Origin: Guptibacillus hwajinpoensis
GTDB taxonomy: Bacteria > Bacillota > Bacilli > Bacillales > Guptibacillaceae
Direction of reading: 5' to 3'
Length of the DNA: 64,000 nt
Assembly: GCF_020171785.1 (NCBI RefSeq)
Contig: NZ_JAIVAE010000002.1
Coordinates: forward strand, 186,001 to 250,000
Part shown: piece by piece, positions 42,650-51,783 of the stretch
How the letters are laid out: every line of letters starts with the position of its first letter
How positions within the stretch are numbered: the first letter of the stretch is position 1
The notes under the pieces: model-generated
The model's database searches: none
The model's input: only the letters and a program-made list of their open reading frames with translations
Told to the model about the DNA's origin: nothing
Translations under genes and position numbers: made by a program

Positions 42650-43858
42650 GTGCGTATTTTTAAACTTGGGTTGAAAAGCCTGCTCGCGTCATTTTTGCTA
42701 TTTTCTGTGTTCGGACAACCTGTATTTGCAGAAGATGCACGATCCGCGACAAATCTTAAAGGTTTTGAATTAGAAAACAAAGAATTAACACTTCCAGATC
42801 GTCTTCCAAGATTTGTTTATGATTCTGGACTGGATTTTAAGTACCCAGATGCAGTACGAGGTATTTATGTAACAGGAAATTCAGCTGGGGGAAGTCGTTT
42901 TAGTAAGCTCACGGAGTTCGTGAATTCAACAGATCTAAATGCAATGGTCATCGATATTAAAGATGATTTTGGAAACCTTACATATGAACCAAAGAAGGAC
43001 TCGCCATTAGCAGAGTATGAGATTGGGAAACCTTATATGAAAGATCCTCGCAGCGTATTAGAGGAAATGGAGAAAAATGAAATTTATCCAATTGCGAGAG
43101 TAGTAGTTTTTAAGGATACTGTGCTTGCGGAAGCGAGACCAGAACTTTCCTATAAAGAAGGTGGTTCTGTTTGGAAAAATGGACGCGGAGAAGCATTTGT
43201 TAACCCATTTAAAGAAGAAGTGTGGGATTATAACGTAGAAATTGCAATTGAAGCAGCTAAAATGGGCTTCAAAGAAATTCAATTCGACTACGTTCGTTTC
43301 CCAGAAGGATTTGAAACACGCGAAGATACATTAGAGTATTCGATGGGCAAGTATGCCGATATGGATATGGACAACGTCCAAAAGCGAGTTCAAGCTGTCA
43401 CTGATTTTGTGGAGTATGCAAATGCTAAGCTTGAACAATATGATGTTGATGTATCGGTTGATATTTTTGGCTACTCAGCGACGATTCCTGAAGCACCGGG
43501 AATTGGACAAAACTTCTCTAAAATTTCAAGTAATGTTGATGTGATTTCGTCTATGATCTACCCAAGTCATTGGGGATCTTACTTTGGTATCGCTAAGCCG
43601 GATCTTGAGCCATACAACTTAGTGAACGAATATGCGAAGGTAGAGAACGAAGTGTTAGGTAAGCTTGAAGAAGCACCTACAAGTCGTCCTTGGATTCAGG
43701 ATTTTACCGCGAGCTATCTTGGTAGCGGAAATTATTTAAACTATGGTAAAGCGGAAGTTGAAGCACAAATCAAAGCTTTAAAGGACAACGGCATTAATGA
43801 ATTCCTACTATGGGATGCGAGTAATAGTTATACCAAAAACGTCGATTATACACCATGA
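42650..43858 (+). CDS. Secreted putative glycoside hydrolase (DUF4015)
   Basis: Signal peptide (GLKSLLASFLLFSVFG, cleavage near VFAEDA) then a TIM-barrel-type DUF4015 domain: RGIYVTGNSAGG, VIDIKDDFGNLTY, EIQFDYVRFPEGF (probable acidic active-site strand), ISSMIYPSHW, FLLWDASNSYT. 402 residues from GTG with AAGGGGAGAG upstream. Probable cell-surface glycan-acting enzyme; substrate unknown. Confidence 0.88.
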   Translation: MRIFKLGLKSLLASFLLFSVFGQPVFAEDARSATNLKGFELENKELTLPDRLPRFVYDSGLDFKYPDAVRGIYVTGNSAGGSRFSKLTEFVNSTDLNAMVIDIKDDFGNLTYEPKKDSPLAEYEIGKPYMKDPRSVLEEMEKNEIYPIARVVVFKDTVLAEARPELSYKEGGSVWKNGRGEAFVNPFKEEVWDYNVEIAIEAAKMGFKEIQFDYVRFPEGFETREDTLEYSMGKYADMDMDNVQKRVQAVTDFVEYANAKLEQYDVDVSVDIFGYSATIPEAPGIGQNFSKISSNVDVISSMIYPSHWGSYFGIAKPDLEPYNLVNEYAKVENEVLGKLEEAPTSRPWIQDFTASYLGSGNYLNYGKAEVEAQIKALKDNGINEFLLWDASNSYTKNVDYTP

Positions 43859-43865
43859 TTTCAAG

Positions 43866-43896
43866 AAAAGACCGCCAATGATGGCGGTCTTTTCTA
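43866..43896 (+). terminator. Terminator of the DUF4015 gene
   Basis: AAAAGACCGCC / GGCGGTCTTTT hairpin with loop AATGAT, 7 bases after the stop. Confidence 0.9.
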
Positions 43897-43924
43897 ATTA
43901 GTTAGGATCATTCGATAATTTCTT

Positions 43925-44077
43925 TCAGTTTTTTTGACTACGATGAAGTGGTTTCTGAAAAATATTCTTTTTCTTTTGGAAAAGGAGACGACCTGAAGCA
44001 TTTAAAAATATTGCAATAAAAGCTGTAAAAGTAATAAGCAACGCAGCTAATAAAAGAAATTCACTAATAAAATTCAT
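43925..44077 (-). CDS. Small single-helix membrane protein
   Basis: 50 residues, MNFISEFLLLAALLITFTAF and then a basic tail (KKKNIFQKPLHRSQKN). GGAGGAGGAAGG is immediately upstream of ATG. No family recognised. Layout (one helix, positive cytoplasmic tail) is common for Bacillus small membrane proteins. Confidence 0.62.
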   Translation of the reverse strand: MNFISEFLLLAALLITFTAFIAIFLNASGRLLFQKKKNIFQKPLHRSQKN

Positions 44078-44230
44078 GTCCTTCCTCCTCCTTTCTTCTT
44101 ATAGTCTGAGTGTACTAAATGTTTACTTATTTAAGAAGAGGGGAAAATAACGATTAGCATGTCTAGCACTATTTTACTGGATAAATGTGTTATACTGATA
44201 GTGAAGAATTAATTATAAGGGAGTAGATCA

Positions 44231-44794
44231 ATGAACTGGTATGAGAAGCTGAAGCAATATTTCCCCATTGAAGAGATGAAATCAAAAGAGCATATGGACT
44301 TGCTATTGGAAGAAAAGGGTGACATTTACAATAAGGACGAGGGACCGCACCATGTTCTAATGTATGCCGATCTTCCTGATTTCATATTCGTGGACTATAT
44401 TTTCGTTTCCAGGGATGCCAGAGGTCAGGGGCTAGGAAAGAAATTAATTGAACAATTGAAAGAAAAGCAAAAACCAATTATCCTTGAGGTTGAGCCAGTT
44501 GATTATGAAGAAACCGATACCGAAAAAAGACAGCGCTTTTATCTTCGAGAAGGTTTTAAACATGCGAAGTCAATTGGCTATCGTAGAAGATCCCTTGCTA
44601 CGAACGAGATTAATGAAATGGAGATCTTATACTGGTCACCAAGTGAAGCTGGTGAGAAAGAAGTATACGAAGCAATGAAACACACGTATCAAGAGATTCA
44701 CACATATAAGGATAAACAGCTTTATGGTGAATCGTATCAGCCGGTAGAAGAAGTGTTGAGTCTTAAAGAAGAGAAGGAACTTATCGAAGAATAA
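44231..44794 (+). CDS. yjbC: GNAT-family protein YjbC
   Basis: Acetyltransferase-fold protein involved in thiol/salt stress in B. subtilis, where it shares a transcript with spx. Start MNWYEKLKQYFPIEEMKSK, the acetyl-CoA loop VSRDARGQGLGKKLIEQL, and GYRRRSLATNE then MEILYWSP are close to YjbC. 187 residues. A TG-T-TATACT extended -10 at 44188-44196 precedes it. Here spx is 4.8 kb away, with the RND efflux pair between. Confidence 0.93.
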   Translation: MNWYEKLKQYFPIEEMKSKEHMDLLLEEKGDIYNKDEGPHHVLMYADLPDFIFVDYIFVSRDARGQGLGKKLIEQLKEKQKPIILEVEPVDYEETDTEKRQRFYLREGFKHAKSIGYRRRSLATNEINEMEILYWSPSEAGEKEVYEAMKHTYQEIHTYKDKQLYGESYQPVEEVLSLKEEKELIEE

Positions 44795-44827
44795 GAGTAC
44801 TGTTTTCGATCAGGAGGGAAACTTCTT

Positions 44828-44956
44828 ATGAAGAATCGGGAGAAGAAAAAGCAAAAGAAGCGCGAATGGTTGAAGGATTTATTGAAAAGACGTTGGAAAA
44901 CCTGGAAACCGCAGTCTTCGAAAGAGCCCGCCTCAAATACGAGAACATCTGCTTAA
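44828..44956 (+). CDS. Small basic protein downstream of yjbC
   Basis: 42 residues, MKNREKKKQKKREWLKDLLK then RRWKTWKPQSSKEP; very basic, no membrane segment. AGGAGGG is 10 bases before ATG, and yjbC is 33 bases upstream on the same strand. No family recognised; could be translated with yjbC. Confidence 0.55.
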   Translation: MKNREKKKQKKREWLKDLLKRRWKTWKPQSSKEPASNTRTSA

Positions 44957-44970
44957 TGCTAGCGATTATA

Positions 44971-45007
44971 AAAACCGAAAGCCTATGATGGCTTTCGGTT
45001 TTTTTTA
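44971..45007. terminator. Bidirectional terminator between yjbC unit and the RND operon
   Basis: AAAACCGAAAGCC / GGCTTTCGGTTTT with loop TATGAT and a long T-run; overlaps the permease stop codon on the minus strand. Confidence 0.9.
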
Positions 45008-48000
45008 TTGATTCATTTCAATTTTCTTCTCTTGTCGTTTTTGGCGACGAAGGTCAATTAGGTAATACACTACTGGAATAAAGACTAGCGTAATAAAAGT
45101 GGCAACACTTAGCCCAAATACAATGACAATCGCCATAGGCTGTTGAATTTCAGTTCCTTCTCCAAACCCAAGCGATAGTGGTACAAGACCAAGGATCGTT
45201 GTTAAGGCCGTCATGAGGATTGGTCTTAAACGAGTAGGTCCAGCTTCTAAAATCGCTTCTCGAGTGTTCATTCCTGTCTCACGTAGCTTATTAATATAAT
45301 CTACAAGGACAATTGCGTTATTTACAACGATCCCAGTTAAGATAAGCATTCCGACGAGCGATCCTACGCCAAGAGGCTGGAAGGAGATAAGCAGCCCAAA
45401 AATAATACCGATGGCGGTTAATGGGACAGAGAACATGATGATAAAGGGATAGAGAAAGGATTCAAATTGTCCAGCCATCACCATATACACTAGAACAATA
45501 GCAAGAGCGAGTGCTCCAGATAATTTAAAGAAAGCATCATTCATTTGTTCATCTTGACCACCAAACGTGATTTTATAAGAATTACCTGGTAGCGGAACGT
45601 CTTTAACAAGCTTCTCGCGAATTTCGTCGGTTACTGTTCCGAGGTCTCTACCTAACAAACTGGCTGTAATTTCAACTTGTCTTAGTCGATCAGTACGTGT
45701 AATTTCTGAAGGACCTAAACCTCGCTCGATTTCAGCGACAGCGGAAAGAGGAACTTTTTCACCGGTTTGTGTTTCGATAAGTAGACTCGAAAGTGATTCT
45801 AATGAATCTGTATATTTATCTTCGACTGCAAGGCGAATGTCCAGTTGGTTTCCGTCTCGAGCAAGATTACTCGCAACAAGTCCGTTCGTTGCATTTGAAA
45901 TAGCGGTAGAAATTTGAGAACTTCCGATTCCATAACTAGCTGCCTTCTCGCGATCAATGAGGATTTGAACTTCAGGATTGTTGGATTCAATACTAGAAGT
46001 TGGTTCTCTTACGCCATCAACCTCTGAAATGCTTTCCATCACATCATCTGATAGCTCTTTAAGAACATCGAGATCTGACCCAATAATATTAATCGAAATC
46101 GGATCGGCACTAAATCCAGAGTCACTTGCAGAAACAGATATATCAGCATTTGGAATATCTTTCAGTTTCTTCCTTATATCCTCTGCTACTTCTAAATCAG
46201 ATTGCTCACGCTCATTAATAGGCACGAGCAGTACGCTATAAGTAGCTCGATTCGTCTGGCTCCCTGCACCAATGCTAAAGTTGTCAGAACCTCCCGCCGT
46301 TAAATAAGAAAGGTCAACTTCAGGAATGGAATTTAATACGTCATCAATTTCCTCAGTAACGTTCTCGGTTGCATCTAACGAACTTCCTGCAGGCAAATTA
46401 GCTGATATATTTACGAAGCTTTGGTCCTGTGCCGGCAGAAACTCCGTACCAATAAAAGGGGTTCCTGCTGCAGAAATGGCTAATAGCAAGACGGTGAAAC
46501 CGACCGTCTTTTTAGGATGAGATAAGGTTTTATCTAACGCCCGTCTGTACCAATTGTTTACACGATCGAATTTTAGTTGGAAAATGGATTTTGATTCATT
46601 TCGATTCATTAATAGTGATGAAAGCAAAGGTACAATAATCAGAGCTGTAAACAACGATGCCAATAAAGAGAATGTTACAGCAAGCGCCAGTGGTTTAAAG
46701 AGCTGAGCGGCAAGACCAGTAACGAACACGATTGGCAGGAACACAACGACGGTTGTGAGTGTAGATGCAATAATAGCGCTACCTACTTCTTTTGTTCCTT
46801 CTACAGCTGCTTCTTTCAGTGATTTTCCTTCTTGTCTTAACCGGTAGATATTCTCGAGAATAACGATCGAGTTATCGACCATCATTCCAACGCCGAGCGC
46901 CAGGCCTCCCAATGTAAGAAGGTTAATGGTTTGGCCGGAAAAGTACATTAAAATAAATGCCCCTACGATCGAGATTGGAATGGATAGACCAATAATCAAC
47001 GTGCTGCGAATGTTTCGTAAAAACAAATAAAGCACTGCAGCTGCTAAGAGGCTTCCAATGATAATGTTCCATACAACTGCACGAATGGATTGATTAATAA
47101 ATTTAGCTTGATCAAACACCGTTTTAATTTCCATATTTTCTGGAAGAGAAGGCTGGATTTCCTCAAGCTTTTCATTAACTTGTTTTACGACTTGAACCGT
47201 ATTTGCACCTGATTGCTTTTGAATTGAAAAGCCAATCGCTGGTTCACCGTTTAGGAAACTTTCTTGAACAGCAGGTTTCATCATCTCTTCAATTTCAACG
47301 AGCTGGTTAAGCTTTACCGTACCATTTTCTGTTGGAACGGATAGATTTTTTAAGTCATCTACAGATTTAAATTCACCAGTCACTCGGAGCGGTAAGTTCT
47401 TATTTTCGGTTTCGATGGACCCGCTCGGTAGGTTAAGATTTTCTGAGCCAATGAGCTGCTGCAAATTTGTTAGTGTAACCCCATATTGGCTAAGTTTATC
47501 AGGATCAGCCGTTAGTCGTATTTCTTTTTCAAGCTGTCCTTCAATGGTAACGGCAGCAACTCCAGGGACGGAGTCAAGTGATGGTTTAATTTGATCTTCA
47601 ATCACCTTTTTAACAGCGGTAAGGTCCTCTTCTGAGCCGGCAACACCAAGCTGCATAATCGGGATGTCACTTGGATTAAATCGCAATACTTTTGGGATTG
47701 GAACTTCAGATGGAAGAGAATCTCTCACGGCATCAATTTGTTCTCGCATATTAAGGGTTGCAAAATCCATGTCCGTACCCCATTCAAAAGAAACGAGGAT
47801 TAACGCTCCGCCATTTTGTGAGACGGAAGAAATGCTTTCGACATTTGGAAGAGTCCCCATAACATTTTCAAGAGGGGATGCGAGTAAATTCTCAACCTCT
47901 TCAGGTCCAGCTCCTTCATAAGTAACGGTAACCGCAGCAACAGGAAACGTTAAATCTGGAAAAAGGTCGACCGGCATGTTTCGAAGTGAAACGGTTCCGA

Positions 48001-48070
48001 TGATGAGAATGAAAATAATGACCATCCCCATGGCAATGGGGCGAAACACGGAAAGCTTAGCAATATTCAT
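45005..48070 (-). CDS. RND-family multidrug efflux permease (SwrC/AcrB-like)
   Basis: 1021-residue proton-driven exporter of the hydrophobic/amphiphilic efflux type. Twelve membrane segments with two large extracytoplasmic loops (after helices 1 and 7). Signatures: PVDLFPDLTFPVAAVTVTYEGAGPEEVE, GMMVDNSIVILENIYR (helix 4, proton-relay aspartate) and the second-half GIVVNNAIVLVDYINK. Similar in length to B. subtilis SwrC (surfactin efflux). Lies 11 bases after the adaptor gene, same operon. Confidence 0.93.
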   Translation of the reverse strand: MNIAKLSVFRPIAMGMVIIFILIIGTVSLRNMPVDLFPDLTFPVAAVTVTYEGAGPEEVENLLASPLENVMGTLPNVESISSVSQNGGALILVSFEWGTDMDFATLNMREQIDAVRDSLPSEVPIPKVLRFNPSDIPIMQLGVAGSEEDLTAVKKVIEDQIKPSLDSVPGVAAVTIEGQLEKEIRLTADPDKLSQYGVTLTNLQQLIGSENLNLPSGSIETENKNLPLRVTGEFKSVDDLKNLSVPTENGTVKLNQLVEIEEMMKPAVQESFLNGEPAIGFSIQKQSGANTVQVVKQVNEKLEEIQPSLPENMEIKTVFDQAKFINQSIRAVVWNIIIGSLLAAAVLYLFLRNIRSTLIIGLSIPISIVGAFILMYFSGQTINLLTLGGLALGVGMMVDNSIVILENIYRLRQEGKSLKEAAVEGTKEVGSAIIASTLTTVVVFLPIVFVTGLAAQLFKPLALAVTFSLLASLFTALIIVPLLSSLLMNRNESKSIFQLKFDRVNNWYRRALDKTLSHPKKTVGFTVLLLAISAAGTPFIGTEFLPAQDQSFVNISANLPAGSSLDATENVTEEIDDVLNSIPEVDLSYLTAGGSDNFSIGAGSQTNRATYSVLLVPINEREQSDLEVAEDIRKKLKDIPNADISVSASDSGFSADPISINIIGSDLDVLKELSDDVMESISEVDGVREPTSSIESNNPEVQILIDREKAASYGIGSSQISTAISNATNGLVASNLARDGNQLDIRLAVEDKYTDSLESLSSLLIETQTGEKVPLSAVAEIERGLGPSEITRTDRLRQVEITASLLGRDLGTVTDEIREKLVKDVPLPGNSYKITFGGQDEQMNDAFFKLSGALALAIVLVYMVMAGQFESFLYPFIIMFSVPLTAIGIIFGLLISFQPLGVGSLVGMLILTGIVVNNAIVLVDYINKLRETGMNTREAILEAGPTRLRPILMTALTTILGLVPLSLGFGEGTEIQQPMAIVIVFGLSVATFITLVFIPVVYYLIDLRRQKRQEKKIEMNQ

Positions 48071-48081
48071 ATGGACTCAAC

Positions 48082-49284
48082 TCACTTCTGTACCTGGATT
48101 TCGGATGCTTCATTTAAGCGGTCTTTTCCTTTTGTAATCACTTGATCGCCTTTTGAAAGGCCGCTTGTAATCTGGATGGTTTTATCAGTTTCTGCACCAA
48201 GTTCAACATTGACTTGTTTTACTTTCTTCCCTTGTGGTACGTACACAAATGTTTCTTCTTCACCATAGATGATCGATTCTTTTGGCACAACGACGGCATT
48301 CTCAATGAGGTCAGTCTGAATGGTAGCAGTAGCTTTCATGCCGCCTCTGATTTTTAAATCTTTATTCTCAAGAGGAATTTCGATTAGAAACGAGCCTGTT
48401 TGTTCATTTGCGGTTGGAGGAATGGTATTTAATTTTCCATCAAATGTGCCGTCTACTCCATCGAATGTAATCGCTACATTTTGATCCTTTTTTAATTGCG
48501 ATATTTGAAAGCTATTCACCTGAAATGTTGCTTTAATTGGATTTAAATTAACGACAACGGCAAGAGGCGTACTTGGAACGGCCGCTGCATTTTCTTCGGC
48601 ATTAATTTGAGAAACAATGCCATTAATAGGTGATTCAATTGTTGTCGCGTTTAAGACATCCTGTGCTTGATTCAAACTTGCTTTTGTTTCGGATAGCTGT
48701 GTTTCTAATTGTGTGACATTACCCGCAGACATTGAAGGTACCTGTGCAGCTGCTTGTGATAGCTGTGCTTGCTTGATTGTCACTTCAAGACTTTCTTTTA
48801 AAACATCTGCTGCTGTTACTTCTTCAGAATCCAACTCACTTAGAAGTTCTTTAGAGCGCTCGAGAGAATGATTTAATTCTGATTGAAGATCTTTCAGTTC
48901 CTGAGCACTTTTCTCAGCTTGTCCAGAAAGCTCCTTGGCTTGATTAACAGCCTTCTCGAGTTCGTTCACCGCATTAGTAAGTTGAGTAACATTTTCTCTT
49001 GCAGTTGAATCATCTAGTGCAGCAATTAAATCTCCCTTTTCAACTGTGCTTCCAACCGTCACGTTTATCTCCGTCACTTTAAGTGGAGAAGGTGCAGCGA
49101 GAGGGATGGTTACTCCGGGGGTAGCTTGACCGGATAATTCAAGATCATTTGAAATATCTTTTTGATCAACGGATGCTACTTCTACCGGTATTGGTTCATT
49201 TGCAGTTTCTTGATTTGTAATCTCTTCCGTTGTACAAGCGCTTGCAAAGACAAGCATACTAGCAAGGAAAACGGCCTTTTTCAT
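48082..49284 (-). CDS. Lipoprotein adaptor (MFP/HlyD-type) of the RND efflux pump
   Basis: Membrane-fusion-type adaptor anchored by lipid (signal MKKAVFLASMLVFASAC, lipobox ASAC). Barrel-sandwich half motifs LKVTEINVTVGSTVEKGDLI and TIESPINGIVSQINAEENA flank a long coiled-coil hairpin (about 105-205), and the C-terminal VPKESIIYGEEETFVYV block follows. Start ATG at 49284 with AGAGGTGA; GTG at 49293 is alternative. In Gram-positives it works without an outer-membrane channel. Confidence 0.9.
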   Translation of the reverse strand: MKKAVFLASMLVFASACTTEEITNQETANEPIPVEVASVDQKDISNDLELSGQATPGVTIPLAAPSPLKVTEINVTVGSTVEKGDLIAALDDSTARENVTQLTNAVNELEKAVNQAKELSGQAEKSAQELKDLQSELNHSLERSKELLSELDSEEVTAADVLKESLEVTIKQAQLSQAAAQVPSMSAGNVTQLETQLSETKASLNQAQDVLNATTIESPINGIVSQINAEENAAAVPSTPLAVVVNLNPIKATFQVNSFQISQLKKDQNVAITFDGVDGTFDGKLNTIPPTANEQTGSFLIEIPLENKDLKIRGGMKATATIQTDLIENAVVVPKESIIYGEEETFVYVPQGKKVKQVNVELGAETDKTIQITSGLSKGDQVITKGKDRLNEASEIQVQK

Positions 49285-49430
49285 ATTATTCACCTCTGAA
49301 TTAGTGTATCTCTTACGAATCGTATCATGTGAAGCAAACTTTTTTTATCTGAAATTCAAACATTTTTATAACAATACAGGTTTGGATAGTTGGCGATGGG
49401 GAATATAGGAGTTAGACTTAACATTAAACA

Positions 49431-49452
49431 ATTGTATAGCTATTGTATAGCT
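49431..49452. repeat. Perfect 11-bp tandem repeat upstream of spx
   Basis: ATTGTATAGCT occurs twice in a row at 49431-49441 and 49442-49452, one helical turn apart, in the 290-base gap between the efflux operon and spx. A -10-like TATAAT follows at 49499-49504 with no clear -35. Could be an operator for either divergent unit. Confidence 0.5.
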
Positions 49453-49572
49453 TTTATGTAATTTTTGTCATCCCCTATTTATTTGATAGGAATTGTAGTA
49501 TAATACAAATTGTGAAAAGATAATTTTTCTAATGTGGATTTGACGTTTACTTATAGAAAGGAGCAATTCCTT

Positions 49573-49968
49573 ATGGTAACACTCTATACATCTCCAAGCT
49601 GCACATCTTGCCGAAAAGCAAAAGCGTGGTTGCAAGAGCATGATATTCCGTTTACAGAACGAAATATTTTTTCCGAGCCTCTAACAATCGAAGAAGTGAA
49701 AGAAATTCTACGGATGACGGAAGACGGAACAGATGAAATTATATCAACTCGCTCTAAAACATTCCAGGAATTGAACTTAAATCTTGATACGGTTTCATTA
49801 CAGGAATTGTTTGAACTGATTAGCGAGCATCCCGGATTGCTTCGCCGTCCAATTATTTTGGACGAAAAACGACTTCAGGTTGGATATAACGAAGATGAAA
49901 TTCGTCGTTTCCTACCTAGAAAAGTTCGTACGTTTCAACTTCAAGAGGCACAGCGTCTCGTTAATTAA
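49573..49968 (+). CDS. spx: Redox-sensing global regulator Spx
   Basis: ArsC-like regulator that binds the RNA polymerase alpha C-terminal domain during disulfide stress and is degraded by ClpXP with SpxH. Redox switch C10-x-x-C13 ([11 protein letters not shown]), [20 protein letters not shown], 131 residues, the exact family length. Start ATG at 49573 follows AAAGGAGC; the ORF start at 49534 is too long. Ends at a strong terminator. Confidence 0.97.
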   Translation: MVTLYTSPSCTSCRKAKAWLQEHDIPFTERNIFSEPLTIEEVKEILRMTEDGTDEIISTRSKTFQELNLNLDTVSLQELFELISEHPGLLRRPIILDEKRLQVGYNEDEIRRFLPRKVRTFQLQEAQRLVN

Positions 49969-49970
49969 TA

Positions 49971-50009
49971 AAAAACTTCTACAGCATTGCCTGTAGAAGT
50001 TTTTTTGTT
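49971..50009. terminator. Terminator of spx (also serves yjbE)
   Basis: AAAAACTTCTACAG / CTGTAGAAGTTTTTTT around loop CATTGC, between converging genes. Confidence 0.92.
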
Positions 50010-50020
50010 GGAAAAGTTAT

Positions 50021-50698
50021 TTATTGGATGTAAATGATATTCCCTTTTAGTTTCTTTACGAACCACCCTCCAACAATAACGAAAAGAAGGAAGGCAACTT
50101 GAGTCGCAATTTCTAAGGAAGGGTAAGTATAGAAAAACGTTTTTAATTCAGCTGCGCTTGTTAACATTTTGGCAGATGTAAAAGCTAAAATGCCAGCACC
50201 GATGTAAATTAAAATCGGAAAATGATCAAGGGCATGCATGATCATGCGACTCCCCCATACGATAATAGGGATAGAGATCACTAATCCGAAAACCACAAGC
50301 GGTAATTTTCCTTCAGAAGCGCCTGCTATTGCAAGTACATTATCGAGCCCCATGATTAAATCAGCCACGACAATTGTTCGGATCGCTCCCCAGAAAGAGA
50401 AAGTTGAATGAATGTTTTCACTGCTGTCACTATCAATCACAAGTTTAAAGGAAATGTAGAGAAGAAAGAGGCTACCGACAATTAATAAGAAAGGGAGCAT
50501 TAATAAATAGACAGCCACTATTGTTAGTGCTATTCTAAGTCCAACAGCAATAGCTGTACCCATCATAATGGCTTTACTTCGATGAGAGGGAGGGAGATTA
50601 CGACAGGCGAGTGCAATGACAACTGCGTTATCTCCACCAAGTACGATATCAATTCCGATAATGAAAAAAACCTGAGTAATGGTTTCTAAGTTAAACAA
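50021..50698 (-). CDS. yjbE: TerC/YjbE-family membrane protein (probable metal exporter)
   Basis: Seven-helix TerC-family protein, linked in bacteria to manganese export. Conserved acidic motifs IDIVLGGDNAVVIALA and VADLIMGLDNVLAIAGA are present. 225 residues from TTG at 50698 (GGGAGTGGA 4 bases ahead); GTG at 50707 touches the ribosome site. Located between spx and mecA as in B. subtilis. I saw no yybP-ykoY manganese riboswitch upstream. Confidence 0.88.
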   Translation of the reverse strand: MFNLETITQVFFIIGIDIVLGGDNAVVIALACRNLPPSHRSKAIMMGTAIAVGLRIALTIVAVYLLMLPFLLIVGSLFLLYISFKLVIDSDSSENIHSTFSFWGAIRTIVVADLIMGLDNVLAIAGASEGKLPLVVFGLVISIPIIVWGSRMIMHALDHFPILIYIGAGILAFTSAKMLTSAAELKTFFYTYPSLEIATQVAFLLFVIVGGWFVKKLKGNIIYIQ

Positions 50699-50968
50699 GG
50701 AATCCACTCCCGAGTAGCGAATTTTTTAATCTCATGACAGGAGCACTTTTGGGCAAGCTATACACATAAATAAATATATCGTGTATATGGTGTAATATGA
50801 GTGAAAAAATCAAACGATTTTTTATTTCCATTCTTTGATGGTTTATCATAGAATGGTATTACAAGAGAAAAAGTGGTTAAACTCAAGCCACTTAAGGGAA
50901 AGAGGAAATTAGGAGTATCCCAGAGGGAATAGCCTTCCGGTTAACTAAACAGGAGGGAGAGAGTGCAC
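50699..50968. other. Divergent intergenic region upstream of yjbE and mecA
   Basis: No gene. It contains a terminator-like hairpin AAAAAATC-AAAC-GATTTTTT (about 50803-50822), a hairpin AAGTGG / CCACTT (about 50870-50894), and GGAA/TTCC self-complementary sequence just before mecA. No clear promoter or known riboswitch was recognised. Confidence 0.4.
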
Positions 50969-51652
50969 ATGGAAATCGAACGCGTCAACGCGAATACATT
51001 GAAATTCTTTATTACGTATAGAGACATTGAAAATAGAGGATTCGATCGAGAAGAAATTTGGTACGACAGAGAAAGAGGAGAAGAATTGTTCTGGGAGATG
51101 ATGGATGAAGCTCATCAAAGAGAACAGTTTTCACTCGAGGGCCCTCTCTGGATTCAGGTTCAAGCTCTTGAAAAAGGACTTGAGATCATTGTCACTCGTG
51201 CTCAAATGTCAAACGACGGATCAAAACTTGAATTACCGATTTCTGAGGAAAAGCAGCTTGATCTTCCACTTGATGAAAACATGGATAAAATTCTTGATGA
51301 TAAATTTGCCCTTCAGAATAATTATGAGCCAGAAGACGAGCCTGAACCTCTTGAAGGAGAAGAGCTTTCCTTTATGATCGCGTTTAGAGATTTTGAAGAT
51401 GTCATTTCATTATCGCACGGATTTGATCCTGTTGGAGTTGAAAATGGTCTATACCATTATGAGGATCGTTACTATCTCCACGTTGTCTTTGATGATACAT
51501 TGATAGAAGAAGATCAAGACAACCGCTTAAGTCAGCTGTTGGAATATGGATATGAGACAGAATTGACGATACACCGCATACAGGAATACGGTAAGGAGAT
51601 TCTCTCTGAGGAAGCTCTAGAACAACTCCGCGGACACTTCCCACTCTTATAA
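50969..51652 (+). CDS. mecA: Adaptor protein MecA
   Basis: ClpC adaptor that delivers ComK and other substrates for degradation. N-terminal substrate domain (MEIERVNANTLKFFITYRDI, GFDREEIWYDRERGEELFW) and C-terminal ClpC-binding domain (FRDFEDVISLS, GKEILSEEAL). 227 residues from ATG; a GTG two codons earlier, 6 bases from AGGAGG, may be used. Neighbour of coiA, as in B. subtilis. Confidence 0.95.
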   Translation: MEIERVNANTLKFFITYRDIENRGFDREEIWYDRERGEELFWEMMDEAHQREQFSLEGPLWIQVQALEKGLEIIVTRAQMSNDGSKLELPISEEKQLDLPLDENMDKILDDKFALQNNYEPEDEPEPLEGEELSFMIAFRDFEDVISLSHGFDPVGVENGLYHYEDRYYLHVVFDDTLIEEDQDNRLSQLLEYGYETELTIHRIQEYGKEILSEEALEQLRGHFPLL

Positions 51653-51657
51653 AATGA

Positions 51658-51689
51658 TGCCGATTTCCAATGGGAATCGGCCTTTTTAT
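51658..51689 (+). terminator. Terminator of mecA
   Basis: GCCGATT-TCC...GGAATCGGC hairpin followed by CTTTTTAT. Confidence 0.82.
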
Positions 51690-51783
51690 ATGTAATATCC
51701 AAAATCCAGTTGCAAAACGAAGAAGGACTATGGATCTTAGAAGCGAATAGAGGTTAAGGAACAATTGAAAGAGAGGTGTTGTG

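Noticed and set aside
50699-50968. yybP-ykoY manganese riboswitch upstream of yjbE
   Set aside because: The region has hairpins but not the conserved core of that riboswitch, so it was not called.
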